DNA from: Gemmatimonadota bacterium
GTDB taxonomy: Bacteria > Gemmatimonadota > Gemmatimonadetes > Gemmatimonadales > Gemmatimonadaceae
Length of the DNA: 40,896 bases
NCBI GenBank assembly: GCA_023249375.1
Contig: JAHFCT010000029.1
Coordinates: 1 to 40,896 of the forward strand
Reading direction: 5' to 3'
In this document: positions 15,365-23,433 of the stretch, piece by piece
How positions within the stretch are numbered: the stretch's first letter is position 1
Layout: the number at the start of each line of letters is the position of its first letter
Made by a program: the position numbers and the translations under genes
The notes under the pieces: model-generated
Databases searched by the model: none
Seen by the model: the letters and a program-made list of their open reading frames with translations, nothing else
What the model was told of the DNA's origin: nothing

Positions 15365-16275
15365 GTCGATGCCGCAGCAGGGAGCGGCCGCCGGCTCCAA
15401 AACGTCGCGAGGCTCAGCCCCGCGACCACATGCCAGATCCCCCACCACGCGGCGACAATCGCCGCGCCACCCAGTCCGCCGAAGAACGTGAACACCAGGA
15501 TCAAGCCAAGCCCGGAGTTCTGGATGCCGACTTCGAACGAGACCGCGCGCCGGTCGCGCACGGGCAGGCCGAAGATCGCCGCCGTCCAGTAGCCCACCGT
15601 CAGCGCCGTCGCGTTGTGCACCAGCACGGCAAACACCACACGCCCCACGTACTTCACGAAGTACTGCCAGTTGGCGGCCAGTGCGAGCACGAGAAATGCC
15701 ACGAAGATGCCAATCGACAGCCGCTTCATCGGCTGCCGCACGCGGTCGGTGAACGCCGGAAACCGGTGCTGCACGTACATCCCCGCGGCCAGCGGCAAGC
15801 CGAGCAGCACGAAGATCGTGATGAACATATCCAGTGGATCGACCGCCACCGCGTGCAGGATGACGCGCGTCGGCGCATACATCGAACCCCAGAACCGCAG
15901 CACCAGCGGCGTCGCGAGCACGGACAGCACCGTCGACGTCGAACTGATGCTCACTGACAGCGCGGTGTTGCCGTGCGCGAGATTCACCAGAAAGTTGGAG
16001 ATGTTGCCCGCCGGGCAGCTCGCCACCAGCATCATCCCCAGCGCCACACTCGGCGGCGGCTTGATGAGCAGCACGAGCAGAAACGTGAAGGCGGGGAACA
16101 CGACGTAATGTCCGGCGAGGCCGATGAGCACCGGCCGCGGGTTGGCGGCCACGCGCAGGAAATCTTCGCGGCGCAAGTCGAGCGCCACGCCGAACATCAC
16201 GATCCCGAGGATCGCGTTCAGGGCATGCAGCGTCGTCGGGCTGAAGTTCAGCCGTACGGCGTCGATGCCGTTCAT
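15361..16275 (-). CDS. Bile acid:sodium symporter (SBF) family transporter
   Basis: A 304-aa membrane protein with nine to ten hydrophobic segments. FGVALDLRREDF, VASCPAGNISNFL (crossing-motif region) and VGIQNSGLGLIL are hallmark segments of the BASS/SBF family, which moves organic anions such as bile acids, pantothenate or 2-keto acids with sodium. ATG 16275 overlaps the TPP-enzyme stop as ATGA, and its own stop overlaps the epimerase GTG. The coupling to a TPP enzyme hints at a 2-oxo acid or related organic anion as cargo, which is inference. Confidence 0.85.
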   Translation of the reverse strand: MNGIDAVRLNFSPTTLHALNAILGIVMFGVALDLRREDFLRVAANPRPVLIGLAGHYVVFPAFTFLLVLLIKPPPSVALGMMLVASCPAGNISNFLVNLAHGNTALSVSISSTSTVLSVLATPLVLRFWGSMYAPTRVILHAVAVDPLDMFITIFVLLGLPLAAGMYVQHRFPAFTDRVRQPMKRLSIGIFVAFLVLALAANWQYFVKYVGRVVFAVLVHNATALTVGYWTAAIFGLPVRDRRAVSFEVGIQNSGLGLILVFTFFGGLGGAAIVAAWWGIWHVVAGLSLATFWSRRPLPAAAST

Positions 16276-18026
16276 TTCCCCTTGGGTTCCTGATGCATCG
16301 CCTTGAAGTGCACGAGTCCCGGCGCCCACATGTGCGCCACCGGATCGACGTCGACGTGAATTACCGACGGTCCATCCACGCTGAGCGCGCGGTTCACCGC
16401 GTGCGACAAGTTCTCGGCGCTGGCCACGCGCTCGGCGTGCGCCCCCATTGCCTGCGCGACCCGTGCAAAGTCGATGTCACCGAGGTCGGTCCAGAGATTC
16501 TCGTCCGGCGCGAGTCGTTTGCGCAGCAGCATCTTGAGCGGCTTGAGCGCAAACGACTGGTTGATCTTCACCATGCCCCACTGCCGATCGCACAGCACGA
16601 CCCAGATGATGCGCAGCTTGTGGCGCACCGCGGTCTCGATCTCCTGGGGATGCATGCCGGCCGCGCCATCGCCAATCACGCAGACGGTCGGCACATCGGG
16701 AGCGGCCACCGCCGCGCCGAGCGCCTGACCCATGCCGGCGCCAAGCATTCCCATCTTGAAGGTCGAAAGCATACGGCCGTGCGCGCGCACCGTGTGGTAG
16801 AACATGGCCCACACCGCCGTGTTGCCGCCGTCGGCGATGAAGGGAGACTCCGCGGGAAGCAGTCGGCCGAGAATCGTCCCCGCGTGCGCCGGATGCATCG
16901 GTGAGCCGCTCGTCGCCAGCGGCTTCGCGAGCGACGCGGCATAGCGCCCCATCAGCACGCGGTACTTCTTCATCCGCTCGCGACGCGCGGCGAGGCTCAT
17001 CTCGCCACGCCTCGCTTCAAGCCGCGCCCGCAGTGCCGGCAGAAAGACGCCGACATCCGCATTGATGCCGACCGTCACCGGCTTGTTGGCGCCGATCATC
17101 CGGTCATCGATGTCCACCTGAACCGTGGGCTGCTCGGCGGGCGCGCGCCAATACGGCGGCTTGCCCCACCAGTCGGTCTCGCCGAGCCGCGAGCCGAGGA
17201 TCAGCGCGGCGTCCGCGTCGTTGCGGATGATCGAGTTCAGCTTGACGTGCGTCATCGGAATGGCGAACGGCGAGTCCTCGCGAATGACGCCGCGCGCCGA
17301 CCAACTGGTGGTCACCGGCGCTTCGAGCAACTCGGCCACCGCCTGCAGCGCATCGAACGCTTTCGCGTGCAGCACGCCGCTGCCGGCGTGAATCAGCGGC
17401 ATTTCCGCGCGCAACAGGATATCCGCGGCGGCCTCGACCTGCGCGGCATCCACGCCTTGCGGCGCGACGCGGCGATAGGCCGACGGCGGCAGGATGGCGG
17501 GGCCGGTCGCGGCTTTGCCGTTCATCAAGTTCTCGGGCACGTCGAGATGCACCACGCCCGGGCGGCCGTCCCAGCACGCGCGCAGCGCCGCGCGCATCAG
17601 CTCCGCGAGCCGGTCGAAGCTTGGCACCGCGCGGCTCCACTTGGCGAACGCGCCAATCACCGCGGACTGGTCGAAGCCCTGGTACGTGCCGGTGCGCAGC
17701 GGATACATGGCGCCGGTGCGGCGGGCGCTCGTGATGCACAGCACGCGATTCCCCTCGGCCTCCTCGACCACGAGTCCAGGAAGGATGTTCGCCACGCCGG
17801 GGCCGTTGCTGGCCATGCAGACGCCGAGCTTGCCGGTGAGCCGCGCGTATGCCGCGGCGGCGTGCGCGGCGCTTGCTTCGTGACGCGGCGTGATCAGCCG
17901 GATGCCCGCGCGCTTGAGCGCCGTGTAGAACCCGAAATACGTGCCGTCGATAATGCCGAACACCACTTCGACGCCCTCAGCCTTCAGCGTACGGGCCAGG
18001 ACTTCGCCGCCGGTCGTCTCACTCAT
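16272..18026 (-). CDS. Thiamine-diphosphate-dependent enzyme, acetolactate synthase-like large subunit type
   Basis: A 584-aa three-domain TPP enzyme without a signal peptide. Glu50 in ITPRHEASAAHAA is the expected cofactor-activating glutamate, SNGPGVANIL follows, the central domain spans about 190-330, and GDG at 452-454 starts the metal-binding motif. The usual terminal Asn-Asn of that motif is replaced by CDRQWG, which is atypical. The family includes acetolactate synthase, glyoxylate carboligase, benzoylformate decarboxylase and oxalyl-CoA decarboxylase; no regulatory subunit is adjacent, so the reaction is unassigned. ATG 18026 is preferred to the open extension to 18116, which is not homologous-looking. 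First gene of the operon with the SBF transporter and epimerase. Confidence 0.8.
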   Translation of the reverse strand: MSETTGGEVLARTLKAEGVEVVFGIIDGTYFGFYTALKRAGIRLITPRHEASAAHAAAAYARLTGKLGVCMASNGPGVANILPGLVVEEAEGNRVLCITSARRTGAMYPLRTGTYQGFDQSAVIGAFAKWSRAVPSFDRLAELMRAALRACWDGRPGVVHLDVPENLMNGKAATGPAILPPSAYRRVAPQGVDAAQVEAAADILLRAEMPLIHAGSGVLHAKAFDALQAVAELLEAPVTTSWSARGVIREDSPFAIPMTHVKLNSIIRNDADAALILGSRLGETDWWGKPPYWRAPAEQPTVQVDIDDRMIGANKPVTVGINADVGVFLPALRARLEARRGEMSLAARRERMKKYRVLMGRYAASLAKPLATSGSPMHPAHAGTILGRLLPAESPFIADGGNTAVWAMFYHTVRAHGRMLSTFKMGMLGAGMGQALGAAVAAPDVPTVCVIGDGAAGMHPQEIETAVRHKLRIIWVVLCDRQWGMVKINQSFALKPLKMLLRKRLAPDENLWTDLGDIDFARVAQAMGAHAERVASAENLSHAVNRALSVDGPSVIHVDVDPVAHMWAPGLVHFKAMHQEPKGK

Positions 18027-18220
18027 CGTTGATCCGAAAATCTGGGTGCAGGGGAAGGGGCACAGTGGGGTGCAGAAGCTGGGACAGGGAGTGATTGCGG
18101 GGGCGGCGCCTGCCACTAGGGCAGAATCTACGCCCGGGACTACGCACGTCCATCGCGGCGCTCACGCGGCGCTCACGCGGCGGCCGCCGGCGGTCGATAC
18201 TCACGTGGAGGACTGCATCG

Positions 18221-18760
18221 ATGGGAGAATACCAGCTATCCGACGAGGACCGCCGCGATCTGGCGGACGCGTACGAGCAGGACAAGGAGCTGCGCTGGCT
18301 CGAGCGTGATCGCGCGCGCGCGCAGGCTGCGCTGTTATCCACCGCCGCCGATATCGACGACGAGACGCTGCGCGCCCTCCAGCAGGAGTTCGCCGACTCG
18401 CGTGACCGGCTGGAAAAAGCCAAGAAGGAGATCCTCGACCGGCTCCTGCCGCAGTTCCGGGCGCGCAGCCGCGCGCGGGTGCGGGGCGGCAACACCGCGG
18501 TGTTCACACCGTCGGAGGAACTGCAGCTTACGCTTCCCGAACGGCACGAGCTCATGACGAGTACGCGTCGCAACACGCTGGCCTTCGAGCTCAAGGAGAT
18601 CGCGCAGGAGCGCCTGCGCAGCCGCGGCTGGGACCCCGATGCCGCTGCGGCGCGCGCGCAACTCAGCGTTGAGTCGACGCCCGACTGTCTGCCGATTCCG
18701 TCGCCGCGCCAGTGGCGCGTCTACGCGACGGTCGCCGCGGTGGTCGGAACGGCCGGCTGA
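18221..18760 (+). CDS. Hypothetical coiled-coil protein
   Basis: A 179-aa soluble, highly charged protein that I do not recognise. Residues about 5-90 are rich in Glu, Asp, Arg and Leu in heptad-like spacing (DKELRWLERDRARAQAALL), suggesting helices or a coiled coil; a second charged helix lies near 110-145. GGAGG at 18207-18211, nine bases before ATG 18221, supports the start. The last 40 bp overlap the end of the convergent membrane-protein gene. No membrane segment or catalytic motif is visible. Confidence 0.65.
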   Translation: MGEYQLSDEDRRDLADAYEQDKELRWLERDRARAQAALLSTAADIDDETLRALQQEFADSRDRLEKAKKEILDRLLPQFRARSRARVRGGNTAVFTPSEELQLTLPERHELMTSTRRNTLAFELKEIAQERLRSRGWDPDAAAARAQLSVESTPDCLPIPSPRQWRVYATVAAVVGTAG

Positions 18761-20058
18761 GCTGGCGCTGTCTGGCCTTGCGCCGCCTGCGCTGGCGCCG
18801 GGTGAGCCATTGCCGGCTGAGCCATCGTCGGCTCAGTGAGAACGCCACTCTGCCCGAACACGAGCCGCAGCGTATCCGCAAAATGGAACGACCCGCCGGC
18901 ATCACGCTTAGCCAACGCCTCGCCGATGCTCGTGCCCTCGAGCCGCGCCAGTTCCTCGGCCCACTCGATGTCGGCCGCCGCGGCGCGCTGCACCAGCCAG
19001 TAGTCCACGAGGCATTCCACCATCGACATCACCTCGGTCGGCCACGCGACTTCGTCGCGCAGCGCGCGTGCGCGGGCGAGAAACTCGCCGCGCAGCTGTT
19101 CCGCCTCGCGCATGTTACTGGTGCTGCGCATCGCGAGCCGCGCATCATCCGCGAGTCCGATGGCCTCGCTCCCGCCCATGCGCTGGCGCAGCGGCTCGAC
19201 GGCCGAGAGCACCGACGGCGGCGTCAGGATGCGCCCGTACCCGACGGTATAGAGCCGGCCCAGCTCCGTCTCCAGCGATTCGCGCTCGCCGCTGTCGAGG
19301 TCGAGGCGCGCGTGCAGTTCGAGAAACGCCAATGGCGCAAACGCACGATGCGCGAAGCGCGCCAGCGTATCGCCGCGCCGGTAGTCGATGGCCTCGATGG
19401 CGGCGAGATGGTGCCACGGCGACTGCGGCGTGCGCTCTGACTCGCTGACTTCGCGCGACAGCTGGGGAGCCGCGGCGGGATGCCGCTGGAACAGCCGGAG
19501 ACGCGTTGCGAGCGATCCCTGCAGATCGCTGAGGTCCGGCCAGACCGTTCCCGGCGCATACTCCACGAACTCGGCATCCACCACGCGACGGAAGAACGCC
19601 CGGTGCAAGGCCGTGTCGTGCGGTGCGTTCCCCGTGATCGGCAGCGTGAGGACGACCGGCGCCTCGACGTCGGCTTCGCCCTCGTCCGCCGATGACCCTG
19701 GTTCCGATGCCGGCGGCACCAGCTTGGCGAGCGTGGCCAAAATGCCCTCGGCTGGCGCCGGCGCCCGTGGCGCGCGCGAGGCACGACGGCGGTCGTTCGA
19801 GTTCACCGCGGCCCTCGCCGCGATCATCGTCGCCGACACCTGGAGCCCGAGGGCACAGAGCCCCGCCGGCCAGAGCAGCCACACGATGCGCCACGTCAAC
19901 CACGCGCCGCCGAAGACGAGCACGCCGAGCGTCGACAGCGCCAGCAATCGGTGCAGGTCGTCGTCGCTCCAGCGTGGCGTGAGGTACTCGTCGGGAATAA
20001 CGGACGGCGCCTCCGCCTTGCGTGAAGGGGGCGTTCCGCGCGAGGTTGACTTCATCAT
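18721..20058 (-). CDS. Membrane-anchored protein of unknown function
   Basis: A 445-aa protein with two hydrophobic helices near the N-terminus (LLALSTLGVLVFGGAWL and LLWPAGLCALGLQVSA), then a long soluble part with two charged, mostly helical blocks, and a low-complexity Ala/Pro/Gln/Thr tail of about 35 residues. I do not recognise a family. ATG 20058 or 20055 begin just 22-25 bp from the start of the divergent EamA gene; in-frame GTG 20088 would overlap it. Its tail overlaps the coiled-coil gene by 40 bp on the other strand. Confidence 0.65.
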   Translation of the reverse strand: MMKSTSRGTPPSRKAEAPSVIPDEYLTPRWSDDDLHRLLALSTLGVLVFGGAWLTWRIVWLLWPAGLCALGLQVSATMIAARAAVNSNDRRRASRAPRAPAPAEGILATLAKLVPPASEPGSSADEGEADVEAPVVLTLPITGNAPHDTALHRAFFRRVVDAEFVEYAPGTVWPDLSDLQGSLATRLRLFQRHPAAAPQLSREVSESERTPQSPWHHLAAIEAIDYRRGDTLARFAHRAFAPLAFLELHARLDLDSGERESLETELGRLYTVGYGRILTPPSVLSAVEPLRQRMGGSEAIGLADDARLAMRSTSNMREAEQLRGEFLARARALRDEVAWPTEVMSMVECLVDYWLVQRAAAADIEWAEELARLEGTSIGEALAKRDAGGSFHFADTLRLVFGQSGVLTEPTMAQPAMAHPAPAQAAQGQTAPAQPAVPTTAATVA

Positions 20059-20079
20059 CGTATAGAGGAGTATCGGCAC

Positions 20080-21006
20080 GTGGGTCACGGGGCCGCGCCG
20101 ACGCGCGCAAAACTGCTGCTGGCATTTGCCGCGGTCTACTTCATCTGGGGATCCACGTATCTCGCCATCCGTTTCGCCATCGAAACGGTGCCGCCCTTCC
20201 TGGTGGGCGGGTCGCGATTCGTGCTCGCCGGGTCCGTGATGTACGCGTTTCTACGCGCGCGAGGCGCGGCGCGGCCCACGCGCACGGAGTGGCGATCCGC
20301 CTTCATCATCGGACCGCTCCTCATGACGGGCGGGAATGGCGGCATCGTCTGGTCCGAACAGTTCGTCTCGTCGGGGCTCGTGGCGCTGCTCGTGGCGCTC
20401 GTTCCGCTCTGGATGCTGCTGCTCGGCTGGCTGCGCGGCGGCGCGCGGCCGTCGCTGCGCGAGTGGTTTGGCGTGGCCACGGGGCTCGTCGGCGTCAGTA
20501 TGCTGGTCTCTGTCGACGGAAACCCCGCCAACGGCGGCGTCAGTCCGCTGGCGGCGCTGGTGCTGATCTGCTCGACGCTCAGCTGGTCGGTGGGCTCGCT
20601 GATCGCGCGCGATGCGCCGTTGCCGTCGTCGCCGCTCCTGGCGTCGGCGATGGAAATGCTCGCCGGCGGCGTCGGCATGCTCGCCATTGCGCTCGTGCGC
20701 GGCGAGTTTTCGCAGCTGGCGATGAGCAGCATCTCGTGGCGCTCGGGCCTCTCGATTGGCTACCTCGCCGCCTTCGGCTCCATCGTGGCATTCTCCGCCT
20801 ACAAGTGGCTGCTCACCAAGGCGTCGCCGGCGGCGGTCGGGACGTACGCCTTCGTCAATCCTGTCGTCGCGGTGATTCTCGGATGGGCGTTTGCATCGGA
20901 GGCCCTGGGCATGCGCACCGTGGTCGCGATGGCCGTCATCGTGGGTGCGGTCGTCACCATCTCACTGCGTCCGCGCCATGCGGTGCTGGCCGACCCGGCG
21001 GAGTAG
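20080..21006 (+). CDS. EamA/DMT-family exporter
   Basis: A 308-aa inner-membrane protein with ten predicted helices in two EamA repeats. AVYFIWGSTYLAIRF at the N-terminus and PAAVGTYAFVNPVVAVILGW in the second repeat are diagnostic; the pattern is closest to YedA-like members. Such proteins export amino acids or metabolites, and the substrate is unknown. The start is GTG 20080, supported by AGAGGAG at 20064-20070 nine bases upstream. The sugar-nucleotide gene follows after 35 bp. Confidence 0.88.
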   Translation: MGHGAAPTRAKLLLAFAAVYFIWGSTYLAIRFAIETVPPFLVGGSRFVLAGSVMYAFLRARGAARPTRTEWRSAFIIGPLLMTGGNGGIVWSEQFVSSGLVALLVALVPLWMLLLGWLRGGARPSLREWFGVATGLVGVSMLVSVDGNPANGGVSPLAALVLICSTLSWSVGSLIARDAPLPSSPLLASAMEMLAGGVGMLAIALVRGEFSQLAMSSISWRSGLSIGYLAAFGSIVAFSAYKWLLTKASPAAVGTYAFVNPVVAVILGWAFASEALGMRTVVAMAVIVGAVVTISLRPRHAVLADPAE

Positions 21007-21041
21007 GCGAACTTGCGCCGGAACGCGTATGTTAGCGCGCA

Positions 21042-22217
21042 ATGACCGATCACGGAGCACGCGGGCATAGCCACGGCGGAACGGGTACGGCATCGACGGT
21101 GCATCCGTCGGTGTCGTCGGTGCGCACGGAGCTTCCCGAAACCGACGCGCCGCTCTGGGCCATCATCTTTGCCGGCGGCATCGGGTCGCGCTTCTGGCCG
21201 CTGAGCACGCCATCACGCCCCAAGCCGCTGCTCCGCCTCGTCAGCGAACAGCCGCTGCTGGTCGACACCGTGCACCGCCTGACGCCGGTGATTCCGGCCG
21301 ACCGTGTGCTGGTGCTCACCAGCCGTGATATCGCGCCGGCCATCCGCGCGGCGTTGCCCACGGTGCCGGAGATGAACATCCTCGTCGAGCCACGTCCGCT
21401 GGGCACCGCCGCGGCGCTGGCGTGGGGCACGCACGAAGTGGCGCGCCGCGCCGGGCCGCACACGCTGTGCTGTGCGATGCATGCCGACCTCGCCGTCGGC
21501 TTCCCCGACGAGTTCCGCCGAGTGCTTCGCCGCGCTGGCGGCGTCGCCGAGCGCGAGAACGCGCTGGTGGCCGTGGGCGTGCGGCCGTCGCGCGTGGAGC
21601 CGGCCTTTGGCTACATCCGTCCCGGCGCGCCGGTGGATGCGCAGCACCTGCTCGAACAGGGCGGCGTGCACGAAGTGGCGTCGTTCGTCGAGAAGCCCAG
21701 CGAAGCCGAAGCGATGGTGCACATCGCGGGCGGCGCGCTGTGGCATTCCGGAATCGTCGTCGGCACGGCGTCGTTCTTCCTCAGTCAGCTTGACGCCAAG
21801 ACCGTGGAGTTGCGCGACGGATTCGACGCGCTGCGCAGCGGCAATCTCCCCGCGTTCGTCGGCAGCATCCGGTCGGTCGGCATCGAGCGTGGCCTGCTCG
21901 AGCGCGATCCGCGGCTGCTCGTGATTCCCGGTGATTTCGAATGGGATGACGTGGGAACGTGGGCGTCGCTGCGCCGCGCGCGGTCGCTCGACGATGACGG
22001 CAACGGCGTCGTGGGCAGCGCGCACTTTGTGGATGCCGATTCGAACATCGTGCACGGCGAGTCGGGCACGGTGGTGCTGTACGGCGTTTCGAAAATGCTT
22101 GTCGTCACGCTGCCGGGACTGACTTTCGTGACGCCGCTCGACCGCGCGACAGACCTGAAGCCCTTGCTGGATGCGCTGCCGGGGTCGATGCGGATTGATC
22201 CGACGGGTGCGGCATAA
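21042..22217 (+). CDS. manC: Mannose-1-phosphate guanylyltransferase
   Basis: A 391-aa nucleotidyltransferase. FAGGIGSRFWPLSTPSRPKP (about residues 43-62) is the GDP-mannose pyrophosphorylase signature with the catalytic Arg and Lys; EPRPLGTAAALAWG, VEKPSEAEA and PGDFEWDDVGTW follow in canonical order. It makes GDP-mannose from mannose 1-phosphate and GTP for surface polysaccharide or glycoprotein synthesis. There is no C-terminal isomerase domain, so it is the monofunctional form. The first 30 or so residues are Gly/His/Thr-rich and non-conserved; a later start cannot be excluded. A palindromic element begins one base after the stop. Confidence 0.9.
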   Translation: MTDHGARGHSHGGTGTASTVHPSVSSVRTELPETDAPLWAIIFAGGIGSRFWPLSTPSRPKPLLRLVSEQPLLVDTVHRLTPVIPADRVLVLTSRDIAPAIRAALPTVPEMNILVEPRPLGTAAALAWGTHEVARRAGPHTLCCAMHADLAVGFPDEFRRVLRRAGGVAERENALVAVGVRPSRVEPAFGYIRPGAPVDAQHLLEQGGVHEVASFVEKPSEAEAMVHIAGGALWHSGIVVGTASFFLSQLDAKTVELRDGFDALRSGNLPAFVGSIRSVGIERGLLERDPRLLVIPGDFEWDDVGTWASLRRARSLDDDGNGVVGSAHFVDADSNIVHGESGTVVLYGVSKMLVVTLPGLTFVTPLDRATDLKPLLDALPGSMRIDPTGAA

Positions 22218-22218
22218 G

Positions 22219-22353
22219 GGACAGGGATCACGGATCACGATTCAGGATTCCGATGACGGAGTCCGATCAGCGATTGAACAAACTGCCGGGCTAGGTCCAT
22301 CGCGATCTCAATCCTGAATCGAAATCCGATCTCGCAATCCGTGATCCCTGTCC
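22219..22353. repeat. Palindromic element, copy 1
   Basis: Outer arms GGACAGGGATCACGGAT (22219-22235) and its perfect reverse complement (22337-22353), with a second inner pair CGATTCAGGATT (22238-22249) and AATCCTGAATCG (22310-22321). The 17-bp outer arms recur exactly at 33371-33387 and 33478-33494. It starts one base after the manC stop and extends to 14 bp before the apaG start. Confidence 0.85.
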
Positions 22354-22367
22354 TCAATCGACTCCCT

Positions 22368-22757
22368 GTGCCTTCACCGTTCTTCTACAAACTCTCCAAC
22401 GGTTTCCGGATCACGGTCCGTCCCGCGTTCCTGCCGGACCAGTCCGCGCCGGACCAGCGGCAGTTTGCGTTTGCGTATTTCGTGCGCATAGAGAACGTCG
22501 GCACGCGGCCCGCGCAGTTGCTGTCGCGCCGATGGCTCATCCACGACGATGCGGGCGAGGACACCGAAGTCGCGGGCGACGGCGTCGTCGGCGAACAGCC
22601 GATCATCGTTCCCGGTGGAGTGCACGAATACCAGAGCTTCTGTGTGCTCAAGGGGCACAGCGGCTTCATGGAAGGCGAGTACTTCTTCCAGGTCGAGGGG
22701 AACGAGCGCTTTGCGTGCGACATCCCGCGGTTTGCGCTCGTCGCCGACGGGTGGTAG
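22368..22757 (+). CDS. apaG: ApaG-family protein
   Basis: A 129-aa single-domain protein. Residues RIENVGTRPAQLLSRRW, GDGVVGEQPIIVPGGVHEY and FMEGEYFF follow the ApaG fibronectin-like fold, whose length is normally about 125 aa. ApaG is linked to cobalt resistance and magnesium efflux in enterobacteria, but its molecular role is unclear. GTG 22368 gives the usual length; the open frame back to GTG 22341 would begin inside the palindromic element and is not favoured. No clear ribosome site is seen. Confidence 0.87.
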   Translation: MPSPFFYKLSNGFRITVRPAFLPDQSAPDQRQFAFAYFVRIENVGTRPAQLLSRRWLIHDDAGEDTEVAGDGVVGEQPIIVPGGVHEYQSFCVLKGHSGFMEGEYFFQVEGNERFACDIPRFALVADGW

Positions 22758-22771
22758 AGCGCCGGCAGGAA

Positions 22772-23356
22772 TTACCCGTCTGCCGCCGGCCTGATACGCA
22801 TTTGCTGTATCAGCCACAATCCAAGGCCCAGCGCTGCCGCCAGCACGATGAATCCTGCAAACCGGTCGAGCCGGGCGATCGCGTGGTCTTGATAGAGCAG
22901 GTGCGCCTTGCCGAGCAGGTAGTTCCAGTCGTGCCCTGAGGCGTCCTCGGAAAAGCTCACGAGGTCCAGCTCCATCGCACGCGCATCGGCGATGTAGGGT
23001 GCCAAGTCGGCAAAGCTCGACGCAAGCCACAACCCGCACGCCGCCACGCCAAACCAGTCTCGATAGTAGCGCATGATCGCCGCCGCCCCCAGCGGCACGA
23101 GCAGTTGCATCAGCGATCCGCCGGCCACCGCTAGCCACTCGCTGCCCGCGAGCGCGAAGAACAAGTGGCCAAACTCGTGCGCGCCAAACGTGATGCCGCG
23201 AAAGACGTGGAATCCCTCGCTGTCGACAAACGGCACGCTCGCCTGCCACGCCAGCAGCACCAGCAGCGCGGCGCGCCAGCCCCACGACCTCCCAGCGCAC
23301 CACGCCCGCGCATCGTCGCGCCAGTGCGCGAAGTCCGCCGCCTCGTCATCGGTCAT
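22772..23356 (-). CDS. Small membrane protein with an HExxH-type motif
   Basis: A 194-aa protein with about four hydrophobic segments. GAHEFGHLFFALAG (about residues 58-71) carries HEFGH inside a hydrophobic stretch, as in membrane-embedded metallopeptidases of the M50 type; GHDWNYLLG later supplies an Asp that could be a further ligand. It lacks the usual PDZ domain and the N-P-D-G context, so it is either a minimal M50-like protease or an enzymatically different relative. ATG 23356 gives MTDDEAADF. It converges on apaG, leaving 14 bp between the stops. Confidence 0.72.
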   Translation of the reverse strand: MTDDEAADFAHWRDDARAWCAGRSWGWRAALLVLLAWQASVPFVDSEGFHVFRGITFGAHEFGHLFFALAGSEWLAVAGGSLMQLLVPLGAAAIMRYYRDWFGVAACGLWLASSFADLAPYIADARAMELDLVSFSEDASGHDWNYLLGKAHLLYQDHAIARLDRFAGFIVLAAALGLGLWLIQQMRIRPAADG

Positions 23357-23433
23357 TGCCTAGAAGCTGACATAGCGGCGGCACGTGCGCCATAATTAGC
23401 GCGGCCCCCCCGATGCGAGGATCTGACGCGGTG

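Noticed and set aside
18155-18180. Short direct repeat CGGCGCTCACG in two copies before the coiled-coil gene
   Set aside because: Only two 11-bp units in GC-rich sequence; no sign of function.
22341-22367. Longer N-terminus for ApaG
   Set aside because: These codons belong to the right arm and edge of the palindromic element and would lengthen the protein beyond the usual family size.
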